Positions 32,869-40,482 of a stretch of DNA of 64,000 nt are shown here, in pieces. Location of the stretch: positions 79,397 to 143,396 of the forward strand of contig JBCBRH010000003.1 of the NCBI GenBank assembly GCA_039819785.1, given 5' to 3'. Both the position numbers and the translations under genes were made by a program. The DNA comes from JBCBRD01 sp039819785. GTDB taxonomy: Bacteria; Pseudomonadota; Alphaproteobacteria; Rhizobiales; Hyphomicrobiaceae. The notes beneath the pieces are model-generated. The model made no database searches. It was given only the letters and a program-made list of their open reading frames with translations, and had not been told where the DNA came from. Position 1 is the first letter of the stretch. Every line of letters begins with the position of its first letter.

Positions 32869-34653
32869 TCATTTTTGCGAATTAATTGAGATGGCGAGGC
32901 GGCTGGAATTATTTGCGTCCGTGGAAGCCGGTGAAAAGGCGAGCTGTTTCCAAGCATCAAACTGCGATAGAAACACTTCGCCATTTAGTTCTTCGATGAA
33001 GTGCGACCGCTGAAGCCTGTCCATCACTGGGCCTTTTACCTCGGACAGGTGAAGCCCCACTCCCATATCTTTCAAGCGGCGATTGATCGCCTCAAGGCTC
33101 TCCAGTGCAGAAAAATCCACCTCGTTCACAGCCGCGAACATCAAGACGACGTTCTGGATGGCGCTGCCTTTGCTGACGCGGTTCTGGACAAGATCTTCGA
33201 GGAAGCGCGCGTTGACGAAGTAGAGACTTTCGTCCACCCGCAGCGTGACCAGTGTCGGATCAGTTTCAACCGCGTGGCGGTGGATGTTGCGGAAGTGCTG
33301 AGTACCCGGAACGAGGCCGACTTCGGCGACATGTGGGCGCGAAGTCTTATAGAGGTGCAAAAGCACAGAGATCGCCACGCCGGAAGCCACGCCAATCTCG
33401 ACGCCAAGCCAGAGGGTCAGCACGATCGTGGAAGCTACGGCGGTGAAATCAGCGCGGCTAAAGCCCCACGTCGCCTTAAGGATCGAAAGGTCGACGAGGC
33501 TGAGAACAGCGACGATGATTGTCGCGGCAAGGGTTGCGTTGGGGAGGTAGTAGACGAGCGGTGTGAGGGCGATGGCGGCGATTGCGAGCCCTATGGCAGT
33601 GAACGCGCCAGCTGCCGGCGTTTCAGCGCCAGCATCGAAGTTCACAACTGACCGTGCAAAGCCACCAGTGACCGGGTAGCCCCCCGTGAATGCCGCTCCA
33701 AGATTGGCAGCGCCAAGGCCAATGAGTTCCTGGTCAGGGTCAATGCGCTGACGCTTCTTGGCGGCTAGCGTCTGCGCGACGGACACGGACTCAACGAAGC
33801 CGATAACTGAGATCAGGATTGCGGGAACCAGAAGTGCACCCAGCAGGTCTGGGCCCAATCCGGGAATCGTCAGGGGTGGAAGACTTTGGGGCACCTCGCC
33901 CACGATCTTGACGCCATGCGCAGCAAGGTCCAGCCCCCAGACGGCGACTGTCGTCACGACGACCGCCGCGACGGGCCCCGCTTTCGTCAGGATGTCCGCG
34001 AGCAATGGCGGCACACCTAGACCACGCAGAGTTGGTTTGAGGCTCTTGCGAACCCAGAACAGGAATGCCGTCGCCGTGATCCCAATGACGAGTGTGATCC
34101 AATTCACCTCCGTCAAATGGGAAAAAATCGACCCGAACATCTCTGGCAATGTGTGCCCATGGGCGCTTATGCCAAGAATGTGCTTGATCTGACTGGTCGC
34201 AATCAGAATGCCGGACGCGGTTATGAAGCCAGCAATCACGGGATGGCTTAAGAAATTCGCGAGGAAGCCAAGCCTGAAAATACCCATCAGCACAAGAAAG
34301 CCGCCGGACAGAAAGGCAAGGGTAAGCGCCGCGACGGCGTAGCCAGCCGTCCCTTGTTCGGCGACCTGCCCCACGGCACTTGCCGTGAGCAACGAAACGA
34401 CTGCAACTGGACCGACGGCCAGTGCGCGGCTCGTGCCGAAAATCGCGTACAAGATGATCGGCGCGATCGACGCGTAAATCCCTGCCTCGGGGGGAAGTCC
34501 CGCGAGCAGCGCATAGGCCAGCGATTGCGGGATCAACATGATCGTCACGATCACAGCCGCGATCAGGTCGTTCGACAGCGCCGACTTCGTGTAGGTGCGA
34601 CCCCAATCGAGAATTGGGAAGTATTGGCGAAGACTTGGCATCATGCATGACAT
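32869..34653 (-). CDS. SulP family inorganic anion transporter with STAS domain
   Basis: The product is 594 aa. The membrane domain (residues 25-420, about 12-14 spans) begins DLIAAVIVTIMLIPQSLAYALL, the SulP signature, and includes FTGGYPVTGGFARS. The STAS domain (about 460-560) reads LRVDESLYFVNARFLEDLV and NEVDFSALESLEAI. SulP proteins move sulfate, bicarbonate or other anions by symport or exchange. Here it closes a sulfide-oxidation gene run, so export of sulfate or sulfite is plausible, but direction cannot be read from sequence. The start is ambiguous among three nearby ATG codons. It follows the SQR gene by about 115 bases on the same strand. Confidence 0.9.
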   Translation of the reverse strand: MSCMMPSLRQYFPILDWGRTYTKSALSNDLIAAVIVTIMLIPQSLAYALLAGLPPEAGIYASIAPIILYAIFGTSRALAVGPVAVVSLLTASAVGQVAEQGTAGYAVAALTLAFLSGGFLVLMGIFRLGFLANFLSHPVIAGFITASGILIATSQIKHILGISAHGHTLPEMFGSIFSHLTEVNWITLVIGITATAFLFWVRKSLKPTLRGLGVPPLLADILTKAGPVAAVVVTTVAVWGLDLAAHGVKIVGEVPQSLPPLTIPGLGPDLLGALLVPAILISVIGFVESVSVAQTLAAKKRQRIDPDQELIGLGAANLGAAFTGGYPVTGGFARSVVNFDAGAETPAAGAFTAIGLAIAAIALTPLVYYLPNATLAATIIVAVLSLVDLSILKATWGFSRADFTAVASTIVLTLWLGVEIGVASGVAISVLLHLYKTSRPHVAEVGLVPGTQHFRNIHRHAVETDPTLVTLRVDESLYFVNARFLEDLVQNRVSKGSAIQNVVLMFAAVNEVDFSALESLEAINRRLKDMGVGLHLSEVKGPVMDRLQRSHFIEELNGEVFLSQFDAWKQLAFSPASTDANNSSRLAISINSQK

Positions 34654-34767
34654 TCAAAAAAAGGCGGCCAGGCTTCTGAAGAGGCCTGGCCAATGGAAGA
34701 GTTTGAGCGAATTGATCCGACCCAAAAACAGCGGGCGATACCGCTGTTCGCACAAGCAGGAGCCGAC

Positions 34768-36450
34768 TTATTCAGCGGCATCGACGACAATCCGTTCGGG
34801 TTTAGCCATCCATTCCTTGCCCTTCAGCATGGCTTGCCAATAGATCGGCGGCAGCATTTTTTCCTTCAGGAACCAGGCTGCGCGTGTCGGCTTTGTTCCA
34901 TCCACGACCCATGCAGGGAACGATGGCTTGAGCACACCGCCATAGCCAAATTCCGCCAGGACGATCTTGCCCCGTTCAACGGTCAACGGGCAGGACCCGT
35001 AGCCGTCGTACTGCGCAACTGCGGAATGCCCATGGATGTCGGCCACGATATTGTCCGCCACCGTCGGCGCCTGCTTGCGAGCCGCGGCGGCTGTCTTGGC
35101 GTTGGGCGCATTCATGACGTCACCCAGAGACCAAATGTTATCATAGGTTTTATGGCGCAACGTCGCCTGGTCGACATCGATCCATCCCGCCGCATCGGCA
35201 AGTGGCGATACGCGAATGAAATCTGGTGCGGTCTGGGGCGGGCAGACATGCATCATGTCGAACTCGACCGTGACCTCCGTCGGCTCGGTGTTTGGCTTAG
35301 AGACCTTGAAGGTCGCTGTCCTCGCTGGGCCGTCCACGGCAATAAGGTTGTGGAAGAAGTTCAACGTGGCGTCGTATTTCTCCACGTACTCCATAAGTGC
35401 CGGGACATAATCCTTCACGCCGAAGAGCACGCCGCCGGCGTTCATGAATTGGATATCGATATCCTTCAGGCAGCCGCGCCGGTACCAGGCATCGCCTGAC
35501 AGATACATGGCCTTCTGCGGTGCCCCGGCGCATTTGATCGGCATCGGTGGTTGCGTGAAGATTGCGCGCCCAGCCTTCATCTCCTGCACAAGCTGCCAAG
35601 TATACGGCGCAAGGTCGTAACGGTAGTTTGACGTCACGCCATTCCGGCCCAAGGTTTCTTCCAACCCCTCGACCTTATCCCAGTCCAACTTCAGCCCCGG
35701 GCACACGACGAGCCGGTCGTATTTCACCACCCGGCAGCCATCGAGGATGACGGCATTGTTTTCAGGTTCGAAGGCCGCCACGGCGGATTTCAACCACGTC
35801 ACACCGCTTGGGATGAGGCTGCCCATTGTCTTTGCAGTTTGCTGCGGCTCGAAGATGCCAACACCTACCATCGTCCAGCCGGGCTGGTAATAATGGATGT
35901 CAGCCGGATCGATCACGGCGATGGAAAGATCGGAGCTGCGCGATTTCAGGCTGGCCGCGACCGCGATGCCGCCAGCACCTCCACCGACGATCACCACGTC
36001 GTACTTGGCATCGCCGGTATCGGTTGGTGTTTTGCCGCCATTGGCAATCCGGCGCGCGACGCCGTTCATATCGTAACCCGCCGCCTTGGTGGCCGCGAGT
36101 ATGTCCGGGATAGGACGTTTCTTGGCCTCATGGAAAGACCAAAGCGTCGCTGACCGCGTGCCGGTACGGCAATAGGCAAGTACCGGGCGTTGGATCTCTT
36201 TAAGGGCCGCGCCAAACGCGGCAACGTCTTCGTCTTCAACCATACCGCTTTGCACTGGCACATAACGTGCGTCGATGCCGACTGCTCGAGCGGCCGTTTC
36301 AATTTCTTCGAAGTTCGGTTGATCAACGCCTTCGCCATCGGGACGATTGCAGATGATGGCACGGAAGCCAGCCTCTTTGATCGCGGCAACGTCGTCTGCC
36401 GTAATCTGCGGGCTGACGGTGACTGTGTTCGTGATTTTCTTGAGTTCCAT
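34768..36450 (-). CDS. DUF442 sulfurtransferase/phosphatase domain fused to sulfide:quinone oxidoreductase
   Basis: The product is 560 aa. Residues 1-110 are a TIGR01244/DUF442 domain with YCRTGTRSA (Cys94), a Cx5R loop shared with tyrosine phosphatases and used as a sulfur acceptor in Blh-type proteins. Residues 150-550 are an FAD oxidoreductase of the sulfide:quinone reductase family: VVIVGGGAGGIAV (FAD), VVCPGLKLDW (Cys250), PIKCAGAPQK (Cys307) and HVCPPQTAPDF (Cys403). Two of these cysteines would form the redox pair that takes up sulfide. The strong GGAGGAGG is 7 bases before ATG 36450. It would oxidise sulfide to persulfide and pass electrons to quinone; the fused domain may accept the sulfane sulfur. 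Confidence 0.9.
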   Translation of the reverse strand: MELKKITNTVTVSPQITADDVAAIKEAGFRAIICNRPDGEGVDQPNFEEIETAARAVGIDARYVPVQSGMVEDEDVAAFGAALKEIQRPVLAYCRTGTRSATLWSFHEAKKRPIPDILAATKAAGYDMNGVARRIANGGKTPTDTGDAKYDVVIVGGGAGGIAVAASLKSRSSDLSIAVIDPADIHYYQPGWTMVGVGIFEPQQTAKTMGSLIPSGVTWLKSAVAAFEPENNAVILDGCRVVKYDRLVVCPGLKLDWDKVEGLEETLGRNGVTSNYRYDLAPYTWQLVQEMKAGRAIFTQPPMPIKCAGAPQKAMYLSGDAWYRRGCLKDIDIQFMNAGGVLFGVKDYVPALMEYVEKYDATLNFFHNLIAVDGPARTATFKVSKPNTEPTEVTVEFDMMHVCPPQTAPDFIRVSPLADAAGWIDVDQATLRHKTYDNIWSLGDVMNAPNAKTAAAARKQAPTVADNIVADIHGHSAVAQYDGYGSCPLTVERGKIVLAEFGYGGVLKPSFPAWVVDGTKPTRAAWFLKEKMLPPIYWQAMLKGKEWMAKPERIVVDAAE

Positions 36451-36471
36451 GTGTTCCTCCTCCGGACGCAA

Positions 36472-37356
36472 TTACAGGCCGTTGACCGGCACTTTGAGCA
36501 TTGGATTGCCGTCCTTGTCGGTCGGTACTTCACCTGCGCGCATGTTCACCTGGAGTGACGGGATGATCAGTTTCGGCATTGCCAGCTGCGCATCACGCTC
36601 GGTGCGGAACTTGACGAAGTCTTCCTTCGTCTTACCGACGCCCACATGGATGTTGTGGGCCTTTTCATCGCCCACTGTGGTCTCCCACTGGATGTCGCGG
36701 CCATTCGGGCCGTAATCGTGGCACATGAACAGGCGCATCTCGTCGGGCAGGGCCAACACCTTCTGGATACTCTCATACAAAACACCAGCATCACCGCCTG
36801 GGAAGTCTGCTCGGGCCGAACCGCCATCAGGCATGAAGAGGGTGTCGCCGACGAAGGCCGCGTTGCCCATCACATGAACCATGCATGCCGGCGTATGGCC
36901 GGGCGTGTGCATGGCGAAACAGTGCATCTCGCCAATCATGTAGGTGTCGCCGTCCTCGAACAGCGCATCAAATTGACTACCGTCGCGCTGAAACTCGGTC
37001 CCCTCATTGAAGATCTTCCCGAACGTGTCCTGTACGATCATGATTTTCGAGCCAATGCCAATCTTGCCCCCAAGCTTCTGCTGGATATAGGGCGCGGCGC
37101 TCAAATGGTCGGCGTGGACATGGGTCTCGATGATCCACTCAAGCTTGAGACCCTGCGTTTCGATCTGGCGGATCAGTTCATCGGCGTGATCGTACGTGAT
37201 CCGGCCAGCGGCATAGTCGATGTCCATCACGCTGTCGACGATGGCGCAGGCGTTGGAGGCCGGGTCTTTCACGATGTAGCTGATCGTGTTTGTAGCCTCA
37301 TCGAAGAAGGCTTGGACCTCGGGTTTGATGTTCATTTTCACGGGATAGGTCGTCAT
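36472..37356 (-). CDS. MBL-fold hydrolase, persulfide dioxygenase-like (Blh/ETHE1 type)
   Basis: The product is 294 aa. THVHADHLSAAPYIQQKLGG carries the metal motif HxHxDH (His79, His81, Asp83, His84), with MHTPGHTPACMVH and VGDTLFMPDGG supplying further ligands. The sequence matches the ETHE1/Blh group that oxidises glutathione persulfide to sulfite. GGAGG precedes ATG 37356; the longer open frame above it overlaps the YeeE gene and is not used. It sits 21 bases before the SQR fusion gene, so the two are co-transcribed: sulfide to persulfide, then persulfide to sulfite. Confidence 0.9.
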   Translation of the reverse strand: MTTYPVKMNIKPEVQAFFDEATNTISYIVKDPASNACAIVDSVMDIDYAAGRITYDHADELIRQIETQGLKLEWIIETHVHADHLSAAPYIQQKLGGKIGIGSKIMIVQDTFGKIFNEGTEFQRDGSQFDALFEDGDTYMIGEMHCFAMHTPGHTPACMVHVMGNAAFVGDTLFMPDGGSARADFPGGDAGVLYESIQKVLALPDEMRLFMCHDYGPNGRDIQWETTVGDEKAHNIHVGVGKTKEDFVKFRTERDAQLAMPKLIIPSLQVNMRAGEVPTDKDGNPMLKVPVNGL

Positions 37357-37379
37357 GTCGTATCCTCCGGATGGTGTTC

Positions 37380-37808
37380 TTAGGTGGCCACACGGGCCAA
37401 TGAGTTGGTTAGTAGGCGGCGTAGGACGAAGCCCGCGACCACCGCCACAAGAAAGAGCGCGACTTCCCACCGGCCCGTACCGAGCGCCGGAATAGCCGCA
37501 CCTGGGCAGAAACCGGCAATGCCCCAGCCGATGCCAAAGAGCGCGGACCCGCCGATGAGGTTGGTGTCGATAACCTTTGACGTCGGAACCTGGAACCGCT
37601 CGGCGAAAAGTGGAGCCTTGCGACGCCAAGCCAACCGGTAGCCGATGAAGGTGACGATCAGCGCGCCACCCATCACGAAGGCAAGGCTTGGGTCCCACGT
37701 GCCGGCCACATCAAAAAAATTCAGAACTTTGGCCGGATCCATCATGCCGGAGATCGCTATGCCAGCTCCAAAAATAAGACCGGTCAGAAGTGCGAAGGCA
37801 AGCTTCAT
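37380..37808 (-). CDS. YeeE/YedE family (DUF6691) membrane protein, second half-transporter
   Basis: The product is 142 aa with four membrane spans. LTGLIFGAGIAISGMMDPAKV and GIGWGIAGFCPGAAIPAL are the paired YeeE/YedE motifs; the Cys in GFCPG is the conserved thiol that passes thiosulfate or sulfane sulfur in YeeE-type channels. Full-length YeeE proteins are about 350 aa, whereas here the two halves are separate adjacent genes, as is common next to persulfide dioxygenase genes. It lies 3 bases after the other half. Confidence 0.87.
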   Translation of the reverse strand: MKLAFALLTGLIFGAGIAISGMMDPAKVLNFFDVAGTWDPSLAFVMGGALIVTFIGYRLAWRRKAPLFAERFQVPTSKVIDTNLIGGSALFGIGWGIAGFCPGAAIPALGTGRWEVALFLVAVVAGFVLRRLLTNSLARVAT

Positions 37809-37811
37809 TCC

Positions 37812-38243
37812 CTACGCTCCGAAAACGTGACGGATAACGAATACGGTTATCGCCGCGGTCACCATGAATGTCGGCACCGCTACGAGCGAGCGGATTGATA
37901 GGCGTGACAACCCGCACACACCATGCCCCGACGTGCAGCCGGAACCGAGGCTTGCTCCAAGCCCGACAATCACTCCTCCGACGGCAATCATCGCTGGACT
38001 CACAGGCACTGACAGCTCGGGCAAGGTGCCTGTGATTGCGAAGAGGATACCGGGAGCCAGGATCATCCCTATGATAAGGGCTGTCCGCCAGGCGAACTCC
38101 TGGCGAGTCTCGGGGAACACCAGACCGGACAGGAGACCGGTGGCACCGAGTATCCGCCCGAGGCCCAGCATCAGCAAAACTGCGCCTAGGCCAATCAGCA
38201 AGCCGCCGCCAAGCGATGGTATCGGTGTGAAGGCGGTTTCCAT
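37812..38243 (-). CDS. YeeE/YedE family membrane protein, first half-transporter
   Basis: The product is 143 aa with about four spans. VIVGLGASLGSGCTSGHGVCGLSR is read here as two parts: VIVGLGASLGSGC and TSGHGVCGLSR; it holds the GCTSGHG motif of YeeE with two cysteines. With the neighbouring DUF6691 protein it would form a thiosulfate/sulfur-species importer or exporter. The ATG (38243) is preceded directly by the TGA of the DUF2892 gene (TGAGATG), indicating translational coupling; the longer upstream frame overlaps DUF2892 and is not used. Confidence 0.87.
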   Translation of the reverse strand: METAFTPIPSLGGGLLIGLGAVLLMLGLGRILGATGLLSGLVFPETRQEFAWRTALIIGMILAPGILFAITGTLPELSVPVSPAMIAVGGVIVGLGASLGSGCTSGHGVCGLSRLSIRSLVAVPTFMVTAAITVFVIRHVFGA

Positions 38244-38244
38244 C

Positions 38245-38460
38245 TCAGCAATCGCTGCAGGTCTTGATGCCAAAGATCGAGTAGAGCGGGCAGAGCCTGA
38301 GCGTCGAGGTCGCGAGCATGACGAGGCCGATTGCAGCGGCGCCGTATTTGAACAGGGGTTCGGCAAAGAAAGCCAAGCCGCTGAAGAGAGCCAAGTAGAG
38401 CAGCGCGATGCCAAGGGCTGCGCGCAGAATACGATCGATGGTTCCAACGTTGGTCGTCAT
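38245..38460 (-). CDS. DUF2892 (YgaP-like transmembrane) protein
   Basis: The product is 71 aa. MTTNVGTIDRILRAALGIAL, two membrane spans, and CPLYSIFGIKTCSDC at the end match DUF2892, the membrane part of YgaP, which is fused to rhodanese in Escherichia coli. Three cysteines lie in the C-terminal motif. GGAGGCTACC precedes ATG 38460. It is the first gene of the minus-strand sulfide operon; a 13-bp palindrome lies 58 bases upstream of its start. Confidence 0.88.
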   Translation of the reverse strand: MTTNVGTIDRILRAALGIALLYLALFSGLAFFAEPLFKYGAAAIGLVMLATSTLRLCPLYSIFGIKTCSDC

Positions 38461-38517
38461 GGTAGCCTCCAAGCTTAAAAGTTGCTGGAGGAATATAACT
38501 TCAAAGGCTCGCCTTCA

Positions 38518-38530
38518 GTGACATTGTCAC
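38518..38530. promoter_or_regulatory. 13-bp palindrome upstream of the sulfide operon
   Basis: GTGACATTGTCAC (38518-38530) is a perfect palindrome around a central T, extended by A/T on each side. One base different from GTGACCTTGTCAC at 39740-39752. GTGA/TCAC half-sites are typical of Crp/Fnr-family regulators, and one is encoded next door. Confidence 0.6.
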
Positions 38531-38554
38531 ATGATGACAGTTTTAATCTAAAAT

Positions 38555-39220
38555 TTAAGCGTTGCCAGCCAATACGCGTAGCGCTGGCTTGTCGGTGATG
38601 GTGATCCGGCCACGCGACTGGGCGATGTATCCACGCTTCTGAAAATCGTGAAGCACACGCGATATGACCTCGCGGGCTGTCCCGAGTTCACTGGCGATCT
38701 GGGCATGAGTCGCTGCGATTTCTTTGTTCGCACCGACGAGTGTCAGCAGGCGATCCGCCAACCGCACATCGATCCGTCCGAACGCCACATCGTCGACCAC
38801 GCGCAACAGATCGATCAGGCGACGCGAATAAGCCGCGAAAACGAAATCCCGAAACGCAGGTTCCTCGGCGACCAAACCGTCAAACGCGGGCTTCGGCAAG
38901 GTGACCCCAATAACATCCGTCTCGGCAACGCCCTCGGCGTTATAGGCTTCCTCGGCCAACATGCAGGCCGTTGTCAGTACACAGCTTTCGCCGGCTTCAA
39001 GCCGGTATAGAACGATCTCGCGTCCATTATCGGATGTTTGCGAAACTCGGATGGTTCCCTCGTACAGAAAGAGCAGACTGTCTGGTATATTCTGTGGAGC
39101 GAACAACTGTCGCCCTTTTGGATAGGTGCGAACTCGGGCGATTTCCAACAATCGATCGCGCACTGGACGCGGAAGTGCACGGGTGCCCTGAAACCGCTCT
39201 GTCCAGTCTCCGACATTCAT
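38555..39220 (-). CDS. Crp/Fnr family transcriptional regulator
   Basis: The product is 221 aa. A cyclic-nucleotide-binding-type beta barrel fills residues 15-130 (GRQLFAPQNIPDSLLFLYEG), followed by a dimer helix and a C-terminal helix-turn-helix (ATHAQIASELGTAREVISRVL). The N-terminal Fe-S cysteines of FNR are absent. Two cysteines in GESCVLTTACMLAEE within the barrel could serve as a thiol switch; that is inference. The gene overlaps the Rrf2 stop codon by ATGA and reads away from the divergent promoter at 39.7 kb. The two 13-bp palindromes flanking it are candidate targets. Confidence 0.88.
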   Translation of the reverse strand: MNVGDWTERFQGTRALPRPVRDRLLEIARVRTYPKGRQLFAPQNIPDSLLFLYEGTIRVSQTSDNGREIVLYRLEAGESCVLTTACMLAEEAYNAEGVAETDVIGVTLPKPAFDGLVAEEPAFRDFVFAAYSRRLIDLLRVVDDVAFGRIDVRLADRLLTLVGANKEIAATHAQIASELGTAREVISRVLHDFQKRGYIAQSRGRITITDKPALRVLAGNA

Positions 39221-39687
39221 CGCGCTCTCCGCATCGGCAACACAATACCGTCTTCGATCGGCGCGATGCGCGACAAGAGCTGGCCCTTGTTAGATGCGAT
39301 ATCTGCCACGGTGAGATCATCAAGCACGGCCATGAAAGCCTTCGTCGCTGTTTGCAGAGCGCGGGACAGCTTGCAGATACCGATCAGCGGGCAGGTATTC
39401 CGCTGAGGATTGAAGCACTCGACGAGTTCGAGCGGCCCTTCGGTCAGGCGCACGACGTCGCCGATCACGATCTCTTCCGCGGGCCGAGCCAGGCCGAAGC
39501 CGCCACCTCGGCCTCGAACCGTCTCAAGATAACCTGCACGCCCCAACTCATGGACAATCTTGACGATGTGCGGCCGCGCAAGGCCGTGAACGCGCACGAC
39601 GTCGTCGACCTTGATGCGGTCAGGTGCCTTGAGTGCGGCAAGCTGTAGCGTCCGCAGCGCATAGTTTGAAAATGCCGTGAGCTTCAT
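39217..39687 (-). CDS. Rrf2 family Fe-S regulator with RirA cysteine spacing
   Basis: The product is 156 aa. The winged helix-turn-helix lies at 5-75 (MKLTAFSNYALRTLQLAALK, GRGGGFGLARP). Three cysteines in CFNPQRNTCPLIGIC fall at positions 91, 99 and 105, the spacing (C-x7-C-x5-C) of RirA and close to NsrR; they would hold an iron-sulfur cluster sensing NO, iron or oxidants. GGGAGG precedes ATG 39687. The Crp/Fnr gene follows with a 4-base ATGA overlap, so both regulators are made together. The divergent peroxiredoxin and oxidase genes are the likely shared targets. Confidence 0.88.
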   Translation of the reverse strand: MKLTAFSNYALRTLQLAALKAPDRIKVDDVVRVHGLARPHIVKIVHELGRAGYLETVRGRGGGFGLARPAEEIVIGDVVRLTEGPLELVECFNPQRNTCPLIGICKLSRALQTATKAFMAVLDDLTVADIASNKGQLLSRIAPIEDGIVLPMRRAR

Positions 39688-39739
39688 ATGGGCCTCCCGC
39701 ACGTAACATATATTAAAAATATAAGTTTTGACAAGTTCG

Positions 39740-39752
39740 GTGACCTTGTCAC
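39740..39752. promoter_or_regulatory. 13-bp palindrome in the divergent rrf2/peroxiredoxin promoter
   Basis: GTGACCTTGTCAC (39740-39752) matches the palindrome at 38518-38530 at 12 of 13 positions. It lies in a 124-base divergent promoter region that also has AT-rich symmetry (ATATATTAAAAATATA, 39706-39721), a possible second operator for the Rrf2 protein. Confidence 0.6.
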
Positions 39753-39811
39753 TGAACGCTTTCGCGATGAACCGCTACGCTGCAGCGAATGCAACTTAGG
39801 GAACCAAATCT

Positions 39812-40444
39812 ATGACACTGCTTCTAGGGAACGTCGTCCCTGACTTCACCGCCGACACCACGACTGGGCCGATCTCCTTTCATGACTGGATCGGGAACGA
39901 CTGGGCATTCTTCTTCAGTCACCCGGCGGATTTCACACCGGTCTGTACGACAGAGATGGGCCGTACTTCGCAACTGAGTGAGGAGTTCGCAAAGCGTGGC
40001 GTGAAGCCCATCGGCCTTAGCACTGATACAGTCGATGAGCACCTGAAATGGATTGACGACGTCAACGACACCCAGAACACGACGTTGCGTTTTCCGATCG
40101 TCGCAGATCCAGACCTGAAGATCTCGAAGCTCTATGAGATGATCCACTCTGCGGAGTCGGAAACGGCTGCCGTACGGTCCGTATTCATCATCGACAGCGA
40201 TAAGAAACTGCGCCTGTCGATGACTTACCCGATGAGCGTTGGGCGCAATTTCGATGAGATCTTGCGCGTGATCGACGCTCTGCGAACCAGCGATGCCAAA
40301 GGTGTCGCCCTTCCCGCTGACTGGCGCCCCGGTGATCGCGCGATCATTCCTCCAAGCGTCAGTGATGCGGACGCTCGGGCCAAGTTCCCGCAGGGCTTTG
40401 AGACGATCCGTACTTATCTGCGGACCGTGGACATCACTGAGTAA
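39812..40444 (+). CDS. 1-Cys peroxiredoxin (Prx6 class)
   Basis: The product is 210 aa. FFSHPADFTPVCTTEMG contains the peroxidatic Cys45 in the PxxxTxxC motif. The long C-terminal arm with DWRPGDRAIIPPSVSD and the absence of a conserved resolving cysteine place it in the Prx6 (1-Cys) class. It reduces peroxides, and possibly persulfides, with an external thiol. It is the first gene of the plus-strand run that continues with the cytochrome bd genes 38 bases later, and shares its promoter region with the divergent regulators. Confidence 0.92.
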   Translation: MTLLLGNVVPDFTADTTTGPISFHDWIGNDWAFFFSHPADFTPVCTTEMGRTSQLSEEFAKRGVKPIGLSTDTVDEHLKWIDDVNDTQNTTLRFPIVADPDLKISKLYEMIHSAESETAAVRSVFIIDSDKKLRLSMTYPMSVGRNFDEILRVIDALRTSDAKGVALPADWRPGDRAIIPPSVSDADARAKFPQGFETIRTYLRTVDITE

Positions 40445-40482
40445 ATGGAAGCGAAAAAACTCAACCTGGAGGGTACGCACCC

